Shown: positions 41,163-51,355, counted from the first letter of the stretch. The stretch: 64,000 nt of DNA from Lachnospiraceae bacterium (GCA_024685315.1 JAIKVW010000041.1:31533-95532); one strand, 5' to 3'. Notes: a model not told the origin generated them from the letters alone. Made by a program: numbers and translations.

Positions 41163-41606
41163 ATGGCAGAAGAGAGAATAATAGATTTCGAGGACCTCGG
41201 AGCTTACTGCGAAAATGAGTGGATAGAAGCGAAGAGCGCCGTGGGAGGGCTTCCGGAGAGCATCTGGGAGACTTATTCCGCCTTTGCGAATACCGGCGGA
41301 GGGTACATTCTGCTGGGCGTGCAGGAGCATAAAGACAAGTCGCTTTACGCGGTGAGGCTGCCTGACCCGGAAGGCCTTATGGAGGAATTCTGGATACAGG
41401 CCCGCGACCGCATGAACATCAGTGCAAATATCCTTACGCAGGATGATGTTTATTTCCAGCCTGCAGGGGAATACACGATAATAGTGATAAGGGTGCCGCG
41501 GGCGGAATGGCCCTACAGGCCGCTTTATATAGCAGGCGACCCGCACAATGTGTATGTGCGGGTCGGTGAAAGTGATGTTATGGCTGATCCGGAAGAGATC
41601 CATTAG
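41163..41606 (+). CDS. AlbA_2 (Schlafen-like) domain protein
   Basis: A 147-residue protein that is essentially one AlbA_2 domain: EWIEAKSA (the conserved E-K strand), YSAFANTGGGYILLGVQE and the end VYVRVGESDVMADPEEI. Full-length relatives of about 400-500 residues carry an ATPase-like and winged-helix part, absent here. AlbA_2 domains bind nucleic acid and appear in regulators and defence proteins. It is downstream of, and probably co-transcribed with, the PucR gene and overlaps the convergent ftsH by 4 bp. Confidence 0.85.
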   Translation: MAEERIIDFEDLGAYCENEWIEAKSAVGGLPESIWETYSAFANTGGGYILLGVQEHKDKSLYAVRLPDPEGLMEEFWIQARDRMNISANILTQDDVYFQPAGEYTIIVIRVPRAEWPYRPLYIAGDPHNVYVRVGESDVMADPEEIH

Positions 41607-43588
41607 CTCTCTGAGCTATCGATCCCTGCTGCGAGGTGCTCGGGGATCGCGGGTTTCCGGTTCAGGATAAGCATGAATTCCTCGCCGGTGATAGTCTCTT
41701 TCTCATAGAGGTACTTGGCAAGTTCATGCAGCTTCATTTTGTTGTCTTCAAGGAGCTTGTAGGCCTTGTCGTGCTGCGATTTGACGAGCTCGACCGTCAT
41801 CTGGTCGATCCTGGTCTGGGTCTCGGGCGAGCAGGTGAGCGATGCGTCGCCGCCGAGATACTGGTTCTGCAGCTGCTCCATTGCGACCATGCCGATCTCC
41901 TCGCTCATGCCGTAGCGGGTGATCATCGCGCGGGCAAGTTTTGTGGCCTGCTCGATATCATTTGAAGCTCCGGTGGTGCAGGAGTGGAAGATAAGCTCCT
42001 CTGCGCACCTGCCGCCGGTGAGGGTGGCGATGCGGTTCGTCAGCTCTTCCTGGCTCATAAGGTAATGGTTTCCTTCGTCCTCCACCTGCATGGTGTAGCC
42101 GAGCGCGCCCGAAGTCCTGGGGATTATCGTGATCTTGTGCACCGGCGCAGAGTCGGTCTGGAGGGCTGCGACAAGTGCGTGTCCTACTTCATGGTAGGAG
42201 ACGATCAGTTTCTCCTTGTCGGTCATGACCTTATTCTTCTTCTGATAGCCGGCGATGACTACTTCGACGGCTTCTTCAAGGTCCGACTGGACCACGAATT
42301 TCCTTCCTGAACGTACCGCGCGGAGGGCGGCCTCGTTGACTATATTCGCGAGCTCTGCGCCGGAAGCGCCGGGAGCGGTCCTGGCGATCGCCGCGAGGTC
42401 AACGTTCTCGCCTAAGCGGATCTTCTTTGCGTGTACTTTCAGTATATCTATACGGCCCTGGTAATCCGGGAGTTCCACGGGGACCCTTCTGTCGAAACGC
42501 CCCGGGCGGAGAAGCGCCGGATCAAGCGAATCGGGCTGGTTGGTCGCTGCCAGGATTATTATGCCGTTATTTGAATCGAAACCGTCCATCTCGGTAAGGA
42601 GCTGGTTAAGGGTCTGTTCGCGCTCGTCATTTCCGCCGATCGAGGCGCCGCGCTTTTTGCCGATCGCATCGATCTCATCGATGAAAATGATGCAGGGCGA
42701 TTTTTTCTTTGCCTGCGCGAAGAGGTCGCGGACCTTCGCTGCGCCCATACCTACGAACATTTCTACAAATTCAGAGCCCGAGATCGAGAAGAAGGGAACG
42801 TTTGCCTCGCCCGCAACTGCCTTTGCGAGGAGGGTCTTGCCGGTTCCGGGAGGGCCTACGAGAAGCGCTCCCTTGGGGATCTTCGCGCCGATCTGGGTGT
42901 ATTTGCCGGGATTCTTGAGGAAATCGACCATCTCGGTGAGGAGCTCCTTGGCCTCGTCCTCGCCCGCAACATCCTTGAAAGTAATGACTTCGCCGTCTTT
43001 CTTTTCATACTCGCGGGCGTTGCTCTTTCCGAAATTCCCGAGCCCGCCGAAGCCCCCGAGGCCGCCTCCGCTTCCCATAGCGCCGGTGATACGCTTGCTC
43101 ATCCACCTCCAGAGCAGGAAGAAAATAGCTAGCGGGATGACCCAGTTTACGAAGAAGGTGAGGAGCGGGCTTGCCTGCTGCACGATCTCCTGGTCAAATT
43201 CTACCCCCTGCTCATAGAGCTGCTGGAGTATCTGGGCTTCCACAGTTTCGTTGCTCAGACGCCCGGTCTTGTATATGACGCTGTCACCTTCGGATTTTAG
43301 AGTGTAGTAAATGGTATCTGTCTGCAGCTCCACCTCTTTAATGTCGCCGGATTCCGCGCTTGTCATGAACTCGGTGTATGCAGCTTCCTTTGTGCTGGCG
43401 CCGCTGAGCTTCGGGAACAGATAGACGTTCAGCAGAATGACCACCAGCATGATCACCACGGCGTAAATAAAGAACTGCTCGCGGTTCCTGGGGTTGCTCC
43501 CCTGCGGACGCCCGGAATTGCCGGAACCTCCTGAGCCTCCGGAGCCGGATGAGTTCTTGTTTCCGTAAGAGTTGTTTTGATTATCCAT
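41603..43588 (-). CDS. ftsH: ATP-dependent zinc metalloprotease FtsH (paralogue 2)
   Basis: A 661-residue FtsH distinct from that at 14763. It has a Gly/Ser/Asn-rich N-terminal extension ([22 protein letters not shown]), membrane segments at about 40-58 and 145-162, a Gly-rich linker ([16 protein letters not shown]), Walker A GPPGTGKT (245-252), RPGRFDR and the zinc motif HEVGH near 467. The start at 43588 has AGGAGAAATCAC upstream. Its promoter region has a CIRCE element, which suggests heat-shock control by HrcA, unlike paralogue 1. Confidence 0.97.
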   Translation of the reverse strand: MDNQNNSYGNKNSSGSGGSGGSGNSGRPQGSNPRNREQFFIYAVVIMLVVILLNVYLFPKLSGASTKEAAYTEFMTSAESGDIKEVELQTDTIYYTLKSEGDSVIYKTGRLSNETVEAQILQQLYEQGVEFDQEIVQQASPLLTFFVNWVIPLAIFFLLWRWMSKRITGAMGSGGGLGGFGGLGNFGKSNAREYEKKDGEVITFKDVAGEDEAKELLTEMVDFLKNPGKYTQIGAKIPKGALLVGPPGTGKTLLAKAVAGEANVPFFSISGSEFVEMFVGMGAAKVRDLFAQAKKKSPCIIFIDEIDAIGKKRGASIGGNDEREQTLNQLLTEMDGFDSNNGIIILAATNQPDSLDPALLRPGRFDRRVPVELPDYQGRIDILKVHAKKIRLGENVDLAAIARTAPGASGAELANIVNEAALRAVRSGRKFVVQSDLEEAVEVVIAGYQKKNKVMTDKEKLIVSYHEVGHALVAALQTDSAPVHKITIIPRTSGALGYTMQVEDEGNHYLMSQEELTNRIATLTGGRCAEELIFHSCTTGASNDIEQATKLARAMITRYGMSEEIGMVAMEQLQNQYLGGDASLTCSPETQTRIDQMTVELVKSQHDKAYKLLEDNKMKLHELAKYLYEKETITGEEFMLILNRKPAIPEHLAAGIDSSES

Positions 43589-43638
43589 ATGTGATTTCTC
43601 CTATATAAAAGTGAGTATCTGAGTATTTGCTGAGAGGT

Positions 43639-43680
43639 ATTATACCACAGGCCTTGGCACTCATCAAGCTAGAGTGCTAA
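43639..43680 (-). promoter_or_regulatory. ftsH2 promoter with CIRCE (HrcA) operator
   Basis: The inverted repeat TTGGCACTC-N9-GAGTGCTAA (43654-43680) matches the CIRCE consensus TTAGCACTC-N9-GAGTGCTAA at 17 of 18 positions. On the minus strand TTGATG (43667-43662), 17 bp, TATAAT (43644-43639) form the promoter, so the CIRCE covers its -35 box. Confidence 0.9.
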
Positions 43681-43739
43681 TAAATCTATAAACTTTCAGT
43701 GAAATATTGCCTTGAAGATAAAATATATGTAAAGCGTGC

Positions 43740-43768
43740 TTGACATAACTATATAAGGGTGCTATTAT
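43740..43768 (+). promoter_or_regulatory. Promoter of the XRE operon
   Basis: TTGACA (43740-43745), 17 bp, TATTAT (43763-43768). Confidence 0.78.
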
Positions 43769-43773
43769 GCCTA

Positions 43774-43793
43774 ATGTAAAGCTAACTTTACAT
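43774..43793. promoter_or_regulatory. Probable XRE operator
   Basis: Perfect inverted repeat ATGTAAAG-CTAA-CTTTACAT right after the promoter; a further half-site ATGTAAAG lies upstream of the -35 box at 43727-43734. Confidence 0.65.
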
Positions 43794-43813
43794 AACAGAA
43801 GGATGGTGATCGG

Positions 43814-44011
43814 TTGAAGAACCATATTGAAGAACTGCGAAACGCACAAGGAATGCGGCAGGACGAACTGGCAAAAGCCCTGGGTGTCTCCAGACAGACG
43901 ATCAGTTCGCTGGAAAACGGCAGATATAATCCCTCGATAACGCTTGCGTATAAGATCGCAAAACTATTCAGCTTGACGATCGAGGAAGTATTTATTTTTG
44001 AGGAGGATTGA
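43814..44011 (+). CDS. Small XRE-family (Cro/CI) regulator
   Basis: A 65-residue stand-alone helix-turn-helix: EELRNAQGMRQDELAKALGVSRQTISSLENGRYNPSITLAYKIAKLFSLTIEEVFIFEED. Starts at TTG 43814 with AAGGATGG upstream. Its stop overlaps the Shine-Dalgarno region of the following membrane protein. Probably represses its own operon through the ATGTAAAG palindrome. Confidence 0.93.
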   Translation: MKNHIEELRNAQGMRQDELAKALGVSRQTISSLENGRYNPSITLAYKIAKLFSLTIEEVFIFEED

Positions 44012-44013
44012 TC

Positions 44014-44421
44014 ATGTACTATAATAATAAAAGACTGGCGCTCAGCATTTTCTGGGTCATCCTGGGGGTGGTGCTGGTAGTGCTTTGCGTAACCGAGGTG
44101 CTGGATTCAAACATTTATTCCGGAATGGGCGGGGCCCTGATCGGTGTGGGGATCCTTCAGATCATCAGGAACCTGAAATACCGGAAGGACCCTGAATACC
44201 GGGAAAAGATCAATACCGAGGCCGGGGATGAGCGCAACAGCTTTATCCGGAACAAGAGCTGGGCCTGGACAGGCTATATTGTTATAATTGTTCAGGCGGT
44301 GGGAGTGGTCATTGCTGTCGTTCTCGGGCAGCATGCCATTCAGATGGTGCTTTCAGGCTGCGTCTGCCTGGAGCTCGTCGTGTACTGGATCGCCTACCTC
44401 GTGCTCAGCAGAAAGTATTGA
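44014..44421 (+). CDS. Four-helix membrane protein paired with the XRE regulator
   Basis: A 135-residue protein with four predicted membrane helices: two near the N-terminus (LALSIFWVILGVVLVVLCV and a Gly-rich second), a polar loop (RKDPEYREKINTEAGDERNSFIRNKSWAW), and two near the C-terminus. Such XRE-plus-membrane-protein pairs are frequent in Firmicutes but uncharacterised. ATG 44014 has GAGGAGG 7 bp upstream; an in-frame TTG at 44008 is less likely. A terminator follows. Confidence 0.78.
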   Translation: MYYNNKRLALSIFWVILGVVLVVLCVTEVLDSNIYSGMGGALIGVGILQIIRNLKYRKDPEYREKINTEAGDERNSFIRNKSWAWTGYIVIIVQAVGVVIAVVLGQHAIQMVLSGCVCLELVVYWIAYLVLSRKY

Positions 44422-44443
44422 TACCGGGAAACAGACGATTTAT

Positions 44444-44475
44444 GCCGGGGCCGCGCGCCCCGGCTTTCGCATTTT
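44444..44475 (+). terminator. Terminator of the XRE operon
   Basis: Perfect 8-bp GC stem GCCGGGGC/GCCCCGGC, loop CGCGC, then TTTCGCATTTT. Confidence 0.8.
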
Positions 44476-44492
44476 AAAAAGCAATGAAATAA

Positions 44493-44522
44493 TGGACAAA
44501 AAGGACATTCCCAAATTATAAT
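44493..44522 (+). promoter_or_regulatory. Promoter of the VanH-like dehydrogenase
   Basis: TGGACA (44493-44498), 18 bp, TATAAT (44517-44522). Confidence 0.6.
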
Positions 44523-44573
44523 TAAAAATGAAGGCGCTGTTGTCTTAGCTGAGAGCATGGGAGGTAGCAGGAG

Positions 44574-45557
44574 ATGCTTATTCTGGCTGACCAGGTCCGC
44601 GAGGACGAGAGAGAATATTTCGAAGAATTTGCGAAAGAATACGGTCTGGAAATCCGTCTTAATGAAGATATGACGGATATAGCGGCGCTTGAGTCTTTCC
44701 CGGAGCCCGCGGGATATTCGGTCCTGGGAATGCACCATTACGGGCCGGAGCAGATGGCCCTCCTGGCATCGAAGAACATAAAATACCTTTCTACCAGGAC
44801 GATCGGCCACGACCATATTGACCTTGACGCTGCGCGGAAATACGGGGTCAGCGTCTGCAATGTCGCTTACGGGCCGAACGGGGTCGCGGATTACACCGTG
44901 ATGATGATCCTGCTGTGCCTCCGAAAGTATAAGCAGGCCCTCTGGAGGATGCAGGTAAATGATTTCTCGCTCCAGGGGCTTCTCGGAAGGGAATTGGCGG
45001 ATCTGACGGTAGGAGTCCTCGGCACCGGACGCATCGGGTCAGCGGTGATCCGCGAGCTTTCAGGGTTCAGATGCCGGCTGATCGCCTATGACAAGTTCCG
45101 TGATCCGGAAACTGAAAAATACGCCGAATACGTGCCTTTTGACACCATCCTTGAGGAAAGCGACGTGATAACCCTTCATCTGCCGCTTCTGCCCGAGACC
45201 AGGCATATTATCAATTCACACACCATAGCGATGATGAAGGACGGGGTCGTGATAATAAACTGCGCCCGCGGTCCGCTTGCGGATATCAAAGCTCTTACGG
45301 AAGGGATAGAGACCGAGAAAATCGGGGCTCTCGGAGTCGACTGCATAGAGACGGAAGAGAAGTTTGTCCACCAGGATCTCAAGACCGCGATAATCCACAA
45401 TCCCGATATCGCCTACCTTAAGCAGTTCAAGAACGTGGTCTACACCCAGCATATGGCCTTTTATACGGATACCGCGGTCCGCGACATGGTGAAGTACGGG
45501 GTGCTCGGGATCCTGCAGATGGCGCGCGGGGAAGAGTGCCCGACGCGTCTGGTCTGA
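44574..45557 (+). CDS. D-2-hydroxyacid dehydrogenase, VanH/D-lactate dehydrogenase-like
   Basis: A 327-residue NAD(H)-dependent dehydrogenase. The Rossmann motif GVLGTGRIGSAVI and the catalytic Arg (NCARGPLAD), Glu (DCIETEE) and His (TQHMAFYT) are all visible. Segments such as GVADYTVMMILLCLRKYKQALWRMQVNDF, the GFRCRLIAYD stretch and the DIAYLKQFKNVVYTQHMAFYT end resemble VanH. The likely reaction is pyruvate to D-lactate, for fermentation. No vanA-like ligase or vanX is adjacent, so a resistance role is not supported. GGGAGG lies 9 bp before the ATG. The giant surface protein gene starts 26 bp after it. Confidence 0.9.
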   Translation: MLILADQVREDEREYFEEFAKEYGLEIRLNEDMTDIAALESFPEPAGYSVLGMHHYGPEQMALLASKNIKYLSTRTIGHDHIDLDAARKYGVSVCNVAYGPNGVADYTVMMILLCLRKYKQALWRMQVNDFSLQGLLGRELADLTVGVLGTGRIGSAVIRELSGFRCRLIAYDKFRDPETEKYAEYVPFDTILEESDVITLHLPLLPETRHIINSHTIAMMKDGVVIINCARGPLADIKALTEGIETEKIGALGVDCIETEEKFVHQDLKTAIIHNPDIAYLKQFKNVVYTQHMAFYTDTAVRDMVKYGVLGILQMARGEECPTRLV

Positions 45558-45583
45558 AAGCATGAGAGAGAGGAAGATGGAAA

Positions 45584-48500
45584 ATGATTAAAAGAAAGCT
45601 CATTGTTGTTATCTTATGCGTGTCGATGATAATTCCGTTCTTTCCGGACATTTTTAATGAAGGCATTACGGCAGAAGCGGCAACAGGAGATCTTGTAGAG
45701 ACCGGATACTGCGGAGAGGCCACGGAGGATGATCCTGACGGGACCAATATCGTCTGGACCGTATATGAAAATGGTAAATTCACCGCTTCGCAGCCTTATT
45801 ACAGACTTGTGATCTCAGGCTCCGGCCGCATGAATGATTATTACTCGGATAGTTATCAGCCGTGGTATGATTATTCAGCATATATCAACGATCTCGTTAT
45901 TTCAGGAGATATCACCTACATAGGCATACGCGCGTTTTCCGGGTGCAGCCGGATAGTAAGCGAATTCAGTATTCCTGACTCAGTTGAAGAGATAGGACAC
46001 TATGCCTTTGCTGACTGCAGCAGAATGACAGGGACGCTGGACCTTCCGGAGGGGCTGCAGAGCATCGGAACGGACGCCTTTCTGTCCTGCACTAAGCTTA
46101 CGGGGGATATCCTGATCCCGGATTACGTAACATCTATCGGGAAAGAAGCTTTCTATAAATGCTCCGGTTTTGACGGCACGCTGGTCCTCCCGGAGGGTCT
46201 CTATGAGATACCTGATTATGCCTTTGCGGAATGCAGCGGCCTTACGGGAGATATAGTTATTCCGAAAGGAATAGAGAGTATTGGCTACGGAGCATTTGCG
46301 GAATGCAGCGGGTTTGACGGAGAGCTTATACTTCCGGAGAGCCTGCGCTATATCTATGACGGCGCGTTCGCGCTCTGCAGCGGCCTTCAGGGCGATCTTG
46401 TGATACCTGCGGAGACCGGATGGATAGGGAACTACGCTTTCTCCTGCTGTTCCGGATTCGGGAACCTGAAATTCGAAGGCGGCACAGCGTATTTTATTCA
46501 AAAGGGCGTATTCTACGGCTGCAGCGGTCTGGCAGGAAAGGCGATCCTGCCGGATGATCTTATCTACGATCTTAGCAGATACGAGGTGATCAGCTCTGCC
46601 TCGGGGTCTTTCACGCAGGAGCTTTTCATGGACTGCAGCGAGCTCACCAGCATCTGGTTCTCCGACAGCACGGAGGATAAAAGCTATGAATATTATCAGA
46701 GCTACAGTATAGAGGAAAAGGCCTGCTATAACTGCACTTCTCTTACGAATATCTGGATCCCGGATACCGTAGTGTCAATAGCCGAAAACGCCTTTGCGTG
46801 TGATTCAGGGAAGACCATACCCCTTACGGATATTTATTATGAAGGAAGCGAAGAAGAATGGGCTGCGATAGAGATAGATCCAAGCAACGAGGCCCTTCTA
46901 AAGGATACAGTAAATATCCACTATAATTATCCCAAGGATTACCTGGTAAACGGCGTGGTATACAAGGTTGACAAACTTGACGGCAACCAGTGCGTAGTGG
47001 CCGTCAAGAACCGTGACGGAAATGCGCTGAGAAACGCCTCTGTACAGGTCTCGGGGATGGAACCCGTTCAGACGGACCGCTATGGCTACGCGGTCATTTC
47101 AATCGATCTGACGGATCAGACCGTGGATACCTTTGAAGAGCTCGAATTCAGTGTGACGCATGGAGATTATCTGGAGCAGACCGGAACGATCGAGTGGGAA
47201 GATCTCGGGAAATATGTCCCCGTAGTCATGCTGCGTGACGGAGAGGAGCTTAAGCTGAGATTTGCGAAGTATTATGATACTTCAGCTTTATACTCTGAAA
47301 ACCTGAAAGGCAAAGATATTCTTGCGAAAGTCTGCAGACTTAACAGAAAAAGCGGAAAGGCCAGCCTTATCACGATAAAGTGCGGGGCTTACACCGAAGA
47401 AAGCGTTACTTATACTTTGTACCAGGGAAGCGAAGCCATTGCTTCTTCAGCAGACGGTGTGTTTGAAGATCTCACATTCTCAAAATTTGAGGACGGGGGA
47501 AATGTACACGTCAGGGTTTTCAGGAGCGACGGGAAATATTCGGACACCTACCTTAACCTGATCTTCGAGACGGTTGAGACCAGTACGGGTTCTCTTTCAT
47601 TTGGTTCTAAAAACAGCTTTACGGTACCGGGAGACATTCCTTTTATAGGCGGAATGGAAATGAACTTCGACTTTCCGATCCTTCCGGTAACTTTCCAGTA
47701 TGTCGGAGAGAGGGATAAGATCCAGGTCGGTGTAAACGTTGAGTTTTCCGAGGACCCGAATACAGCGGCAGACCAGATAGATGACCTCAGGAAGACAGTG
47801 AAACAGCTGAACAAGCTTAAGTCCGGCGGTTATCCCGGGAATGACCTTCAGAAACAGATCAATTCTCTTACAAAGAGCAAGAACAAGGAAGGAGCTTTCG
47901 GGCCGGTTAAGGTATCGGTTGAAATAATTGGATACGGAGAAGGAACTCCTGACGGTAAGGGCAACTGGAACGTTAAGATATCCGGAGGGATATATCTGAA
48001 AGCCTCCGTGACATACCAGGGGCCGACGGTAGTTGTCGGAGTCGTTCCTTTCACTTATTCAGTGAAGGTGACCGGCAAGGTCGGGATAGTTCTTGATGTG
48101 GAATATGACTGCGAGAAAGATTACTGGTCGGGAGATCTCCTGATGCCTGCCTCGCTGAAGCTGGCTCCCTTTATAGGAGTCGGAGTGGGCGATCTTGTGG
48201 GGGCAGGTATTTACGGCGAAGCTGAAATTGACACGGAAGTTCAGCTTATGAGCGCGGTCATAAGTCCCGGCCTCAACAAAGCGGATCTTACGGCAGAGCT
48301 TGGAATAAAGGGATATATCGGTCCGCTCGAAGCCTCGCTGACCTTTGCGAAGGCCACATATCCGCTGTATGAGAGGGGAAAGCTGTTATCATACGGCAGC
48401 TCCGGCTCTTCCGGGGAAATATATTCTGGCGAGGAGTTTTATGCTGCAGGAGGAAGGGGAGTCCTCTTTGATGAAAGCGCGTATGCCCTTCAGGATACTT

Positions 48501-51355
48501 CTTACCTGTCAGAGAAGGAAGAGACCGGTTTTGGAGCAAGCGCGCCCGCAGCAGGCGGCATTGCCGTGAAGGAAACGGACACGGCAGGCCTCCCCGCGCG
48601 GACAGAGGCAAACGGAGACTCTTCCGGCGGTTTCATGCCCCTGATCTCAAACAGCTACCGCAACAGCGGACCGCTCCTTGCAAAGGCCGGGAGCCTTCTG
48701 GTCATGGTCTATATGGACGCGGATACGGAGAGATCTGCGGCAGACGCGCCCATACTTAAATATTCTGTATACAGCAACGGGGTGTGGAGCGATCCCCTTC
48801 CGGTTAATGATGACGGGACCGCTGATATTGACTATGCTTTCGCTTCTGACGGCCAAAACGCATGGCTGGTCTACACCAGCGAAGCGGCCGGGTTCGGTGA
48901 CGGGGCAGAGCTTTCTCTTCAGGACATAGGAACGGGGAGCGAGGTTTACGCTGCTAAGTTCAGCAGTGAAACCGGCGCCTTTGGAGAGTCTGTCCTCATC
49001 TCCTCGGCATCTTCCGGGGAAGACCGGATCATAAGGATGCCCGTGATCTCTGTCATAGACGGAGTTCCTGTGGCCGCCTGGGTCGAAAACAGCGATACCG
49101 GTTCGTATTTTGGGACGAACAGCACCAACTCCATTATGGTTTCCGGCTACGTTGATAACGCCTGGGCTTCCGGAAATGAGGCAGTCTCCGGACTGAACGC
49201 TGTCACATGTATGGCTCTGGGAGCAGATGGCAGCACCGCGGTTCTTGCAGCAGTGACTGACGGTGATAACGACCTTGCGACCGATGATGACAGAACTCTC
49301 TATACCGCGGAGGCTGACGGGATCAGCGGCGCCGTTGAGGAGGCGGCTTATGGAAGGATCCTTTACGCAGAGTATGCTGTCCTTCCAGGAGAGTCCGGAG
49401 AAGAGCTCCTCTACGGGACCGGAGAAGGGATCTTCAGCATTTCTGATGAGGATGCGGTAGTGAGCTCAGGTGAAGCAGGAGCCGGGTTTACGGTCCTGTC
49501 GGACGGCATTATTTACCGGGGGATCGACGGGACAGTATCTGACGAGGAGGCAGCTTCCTCAGACACAGAGGAAGGATCTGTATACACAAATATCTGGAAG
49601 ATCGCATATATAGAGGGTGAGGGCTGGGCTTCGCCCGTAAGGCTTACAGACCAGACCAGATATATCCAGTCCTATGACGCGGAGGTGACGGAAGATGGGC
49701 TTATTATCGCTGCACCTCTCGTATCCGCGGCAATAGCGGACGGTGATGGCGGGGAAGCTGCGGTTGCGGATCCGTGCGATCTCTGCTGGATCCTTATCGC
49801 GGAAGATACCCATGAGATCACGGTCGACAGCGCGTACGCTGATCCGGATGGGGCCGTGCCTGGAGAGGACCTTTCGGTGACTGTGGAATTTACCAATGCC
49901 GGCACTGCTGTACTTGACCAGGTGACTTTTGTTATAACTGACGATGAGGGCAGCACGCTCGCATCGCAGAGTTTCGACAATTTAGGCCTTCTTCCGGGAG
50001 AACAGGGCAGCGCGGAGATCATTATGCCGGTCGGAGATCTGACAGGACCTGTCTCCTATACGGTAGAAGCTGTTCTTGACCTTGAAAAGGACAATTCCGA
50101 CAATACTGCGGACTTTGTGATCGGATACAGCGGCCTTGAGATTTATTCTGAGTTTATCCGTGTCGGAAGCCGTTCTTCGGCAGTGGTTACGGTCACAAAT
50201 GCGGGACTTGTAAGCACCGGAGGCGAACTTCGGATATATTTTGGAGAAGAAATATGCAATACTGTCCGGATATCCGAACTCGCGCCCGGAGAGATGTCAG
50301 TATTCGAGATAGAGGTTAATGAAAACACTCTCGGCGGGGCTTCGGATGGCGTTCTTGAGGCAGTAGTGGTGCCTGATATTGAGGGCGGAGATGAGATCAG
50401 CAACCGGGACAGCGTTTATGTGACCCTGGAGGGAGAGGAAGAAGCAGATGAGCCTTCGCCGGTCCTTGTGAGCGAGATAACCGTGGACGCGGAGAACGCT
50501 TCATATAACGAAGGACTGATCACTGTTCCCGCAGGAGGAGCGCTCAGGATGACGGCGGAAGCCGGCCCTGACAGCGCGGACAATAAGAACATTATCTGGT
50601 CGCTCGAGGATTACCATGACGATACCTATGATATCGACAGGGCGGCGATCGATCCCGAGACCGGAGTACTTACCACGTATTCCGCGGGGAGAGTCACGGT
50701 AGTGGCATCCTCCGAGGATGGCGGATGCGTTGCGAGGAGGAGCGTAATGATCCTCTTCCAGGATATGACCAACAGCTCGAGCCCCTTCTACAAGGGGGTA
50801 TACTGGGCAGTTGACGAAGGGATCACCTACGGTGTGCAGGATAAGTCCGGTTATTTCCTGATCTTCGGCGAAGAGAGGACCTGTACGCGCGCGCAGATGG
50901 TGACGTTCCTCTGGAGACTTGCGGGAGAGCCTGAGCCAACCGGAAACAGCGACATCACCTTCACAGACGTAACGGAGAAGGATGCGAATAAGTACTACTA
51001 TAAGCCGGTGCTCTGGGCAGCCGAGAAAGGCATCACGGTAGGAACGCAGCAGAAGGACGGCACATATCTCTTCAAGCCTCAGGATCCCTGCCTGCGCCGT
51101 CAGGCTGTGATGTTCCTGTGGAGGATGGCAGGAAAGCCGAAGGAAGAGTGGACGGTAGATCCGTTTGATGACGTTCCGTACAACGACGGAAAGAACATCT
51201 GGTACGAGCCTGTCATGTGGGCAGCCCAGAACAATATCACGACAGGCGTAGTCGGAGCAGGGTCACGCGTATTTAACGAAGGTGGACTTTGCCTGCGCCG
51301 CCAGATGGTGACCTTCCTCTGGAGATACGCTAACCCTGGCTGGGATCAGGAGTAA
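45584..51355 (+). CDS. Giant LRR/CARDB/SLH cell-surface protein (1923 residues)
   Basis: A secreted protein with a signal peptide (first about 33 residues, ending TAEAATGD). Residues about 100-420 are BspA-type leucine-rich repeats with the pattern LP-GL-xIGxxAFxxCSxLTG. A carboxypeptidase-regulatory-like domain (about 460-560) and a long beta-rich region with propeller-like stretches (about 1040-1400) follow. Next are CARDB-like adhesion domains (about 1410-1620), a bacterial Ig-like domain (about 1640-1720) and three SLH repeats (about 1725-1923) that bind pyruvylated cell-wall polymer. Probably an adhesin. The last 230 residues are nearly the same as in the 51625 gene. Confidence 0.88.
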   Translation: MIKRKLIVVILCVSMIIPFFPDIFNEGITAEAATGDLVETGYCGEATEDDPDGTNIVWTVYENGKFTASQPYYRLVISGSGRMNDYYSDSYQPWYDYSAYINDLVISGDITYIGIRAFSGCSRIVSEFSIPDSVEEIGHYAFADCSRMTGTLDLPEGLQSIGTDAFLSCTKLTGDILIPDYVTSIGKEAFYKCSGFDGTLVLPEGLYEIPDYAFAECSGLTGDIVIPKGIESIGYGAFAECSGFDGELILPESLRYIYDGAFALCSGLQGDLVIPAETGWIGNYAFSCCSGFGNLKFEGGTAYFIQKGVFYGCSGLAGKAILPDDLIYDLSRYEVISSASGSFTQELFMDCSELTSIWFSDSTEDKSYEYYQSYSIEEKACYNCTSLTNIWIPDTVVSIAENAFACDSGKTIPLTDIYYEGSEEEWAAIEIDPSNEALLKDTVNIHYNYPKDYLVNGVVYKVDKLDGNQCVVAVKNRDGNALRNASVQVSGMEPVQTDRYGYAVISIDLTDQTVDTFEELEFSVTHGDYLEQTGTIEWEDLGKYVPVVMLRDGEELKLRFAKYYDTSALYSENLKGKDILAKVCRLNRKSGKASLITIKCGAYTEESVTYTLYQGSEAIASSADGVFEDLTFSKFEDGGNVHVRVFRSDGKYSDTYLNLIFETVETSTGSLSFGSKNSFTVPGDIPFIGGMEMNFDFPILPVTFQYVGERDKIQVGVNVEFSEDPNTAADQIDDLRKTVKQLNKLKSGGYPGNDLQKQINSLTKSKNKEGAFGPVKVSVEIIGYGEGTPDGKGNWNVKISGGIYLKASVTYQGPTVVVGVVPFTYSVKVTGKVGIVLDVEYDCEKDYWSGDLLMPASLKLAPFIGVGVGDLVGAGIYGEAEIDTEVQLMSAVISPGLNKADLTAELGIKGYIGPLEASLTFAKATYPLYERGKLLSYGSSGSSGEIYSGEEFYAAGGRGVLFDESAYALQDTSYLSEKEETGFGASAPAAGGIAVKETDTAGLPARTEANGDSSGGFMPLISNSYRNSGPLLAKAGSLLVMVYMDADTERSAADAPILKYSVYSNGVWSDPLPVNDDGTADIDYAFASDGQNAWLVYTSEAAGFGDGAELSLQDIGTGSEVYAAKFSSETGAFGESVLISSASSGEDRIIRMPVISVIDGVPVAAWVENSDTGSYFGTNSTNSIMVSGYVDNAWASGNEAVSGLNAVTCMALGADGSTAVLAAVTDGDNDLATDDDRTLYTAEADGISGAVEEAAYGRILYAEYAVLPGESGEELLYGTGEGIFSISDEDAVVSSGEAGAGFTVLSDGIIYRGIDGTVSDEEAASSDTEEGSVYTNIWKIAYIEGEGWASPVRLTDQTRYIQSYDAEVTEDGLIIAAPLVSAAIADGDGGEAAVADPCDLCWILIAEDTHEITVDSAYADPDGAVPGEDLSVTVEFTNAGTAVLDQVTFVITDDEGSTLASQSFDNLGLLPGEQGSAEIIMPVGDLTGPVSYTVEAVLDLEKDNSDNTADFVIGYSGLEIYSEFIRVGSRSSAVVTVTNAGLVSTGGELRIYFGEEICNTVRISELAPGEMSVFEIEVNENTLGGASDGVLEAVVVPDIEGGDEISNRDSVYVTLEGEEEADEPSPVLVSEITVDAENASYNEGLITVPAGGALRMTAEAGPDSADNKNIIWSLEDYHDDTYDIDRAAIDPETGVLTTYSAGRVTVVASSEDGGCVARRSVMILFQDMTNSSSPFYKGVYWAVDEGITYGVQDKSGYFLIFGEERTCTRAQMVTFLWRLAGEPEPTGNSDITFTDVTEKDANKYYYKPVLWAAEKGITVGTQQKDGTYLFKPQDPCLRRQAVMFLWRMAGKPKEEWTVDPFDDVPYNDGKNIWYEPVMWAAQNNITTGVVGAGSRVFNEGGLCLRRQMVTFLWRYANPGWDQE

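Noticed and set aside
44574..45557. Vancomycin-resistance (vanHAX) cluster
   Set aside because: Only the VanH-like dehydrogenase is present; neither a D-Ala-D-Lac ligase nor a VanX-like dipeptidase lies nearby.
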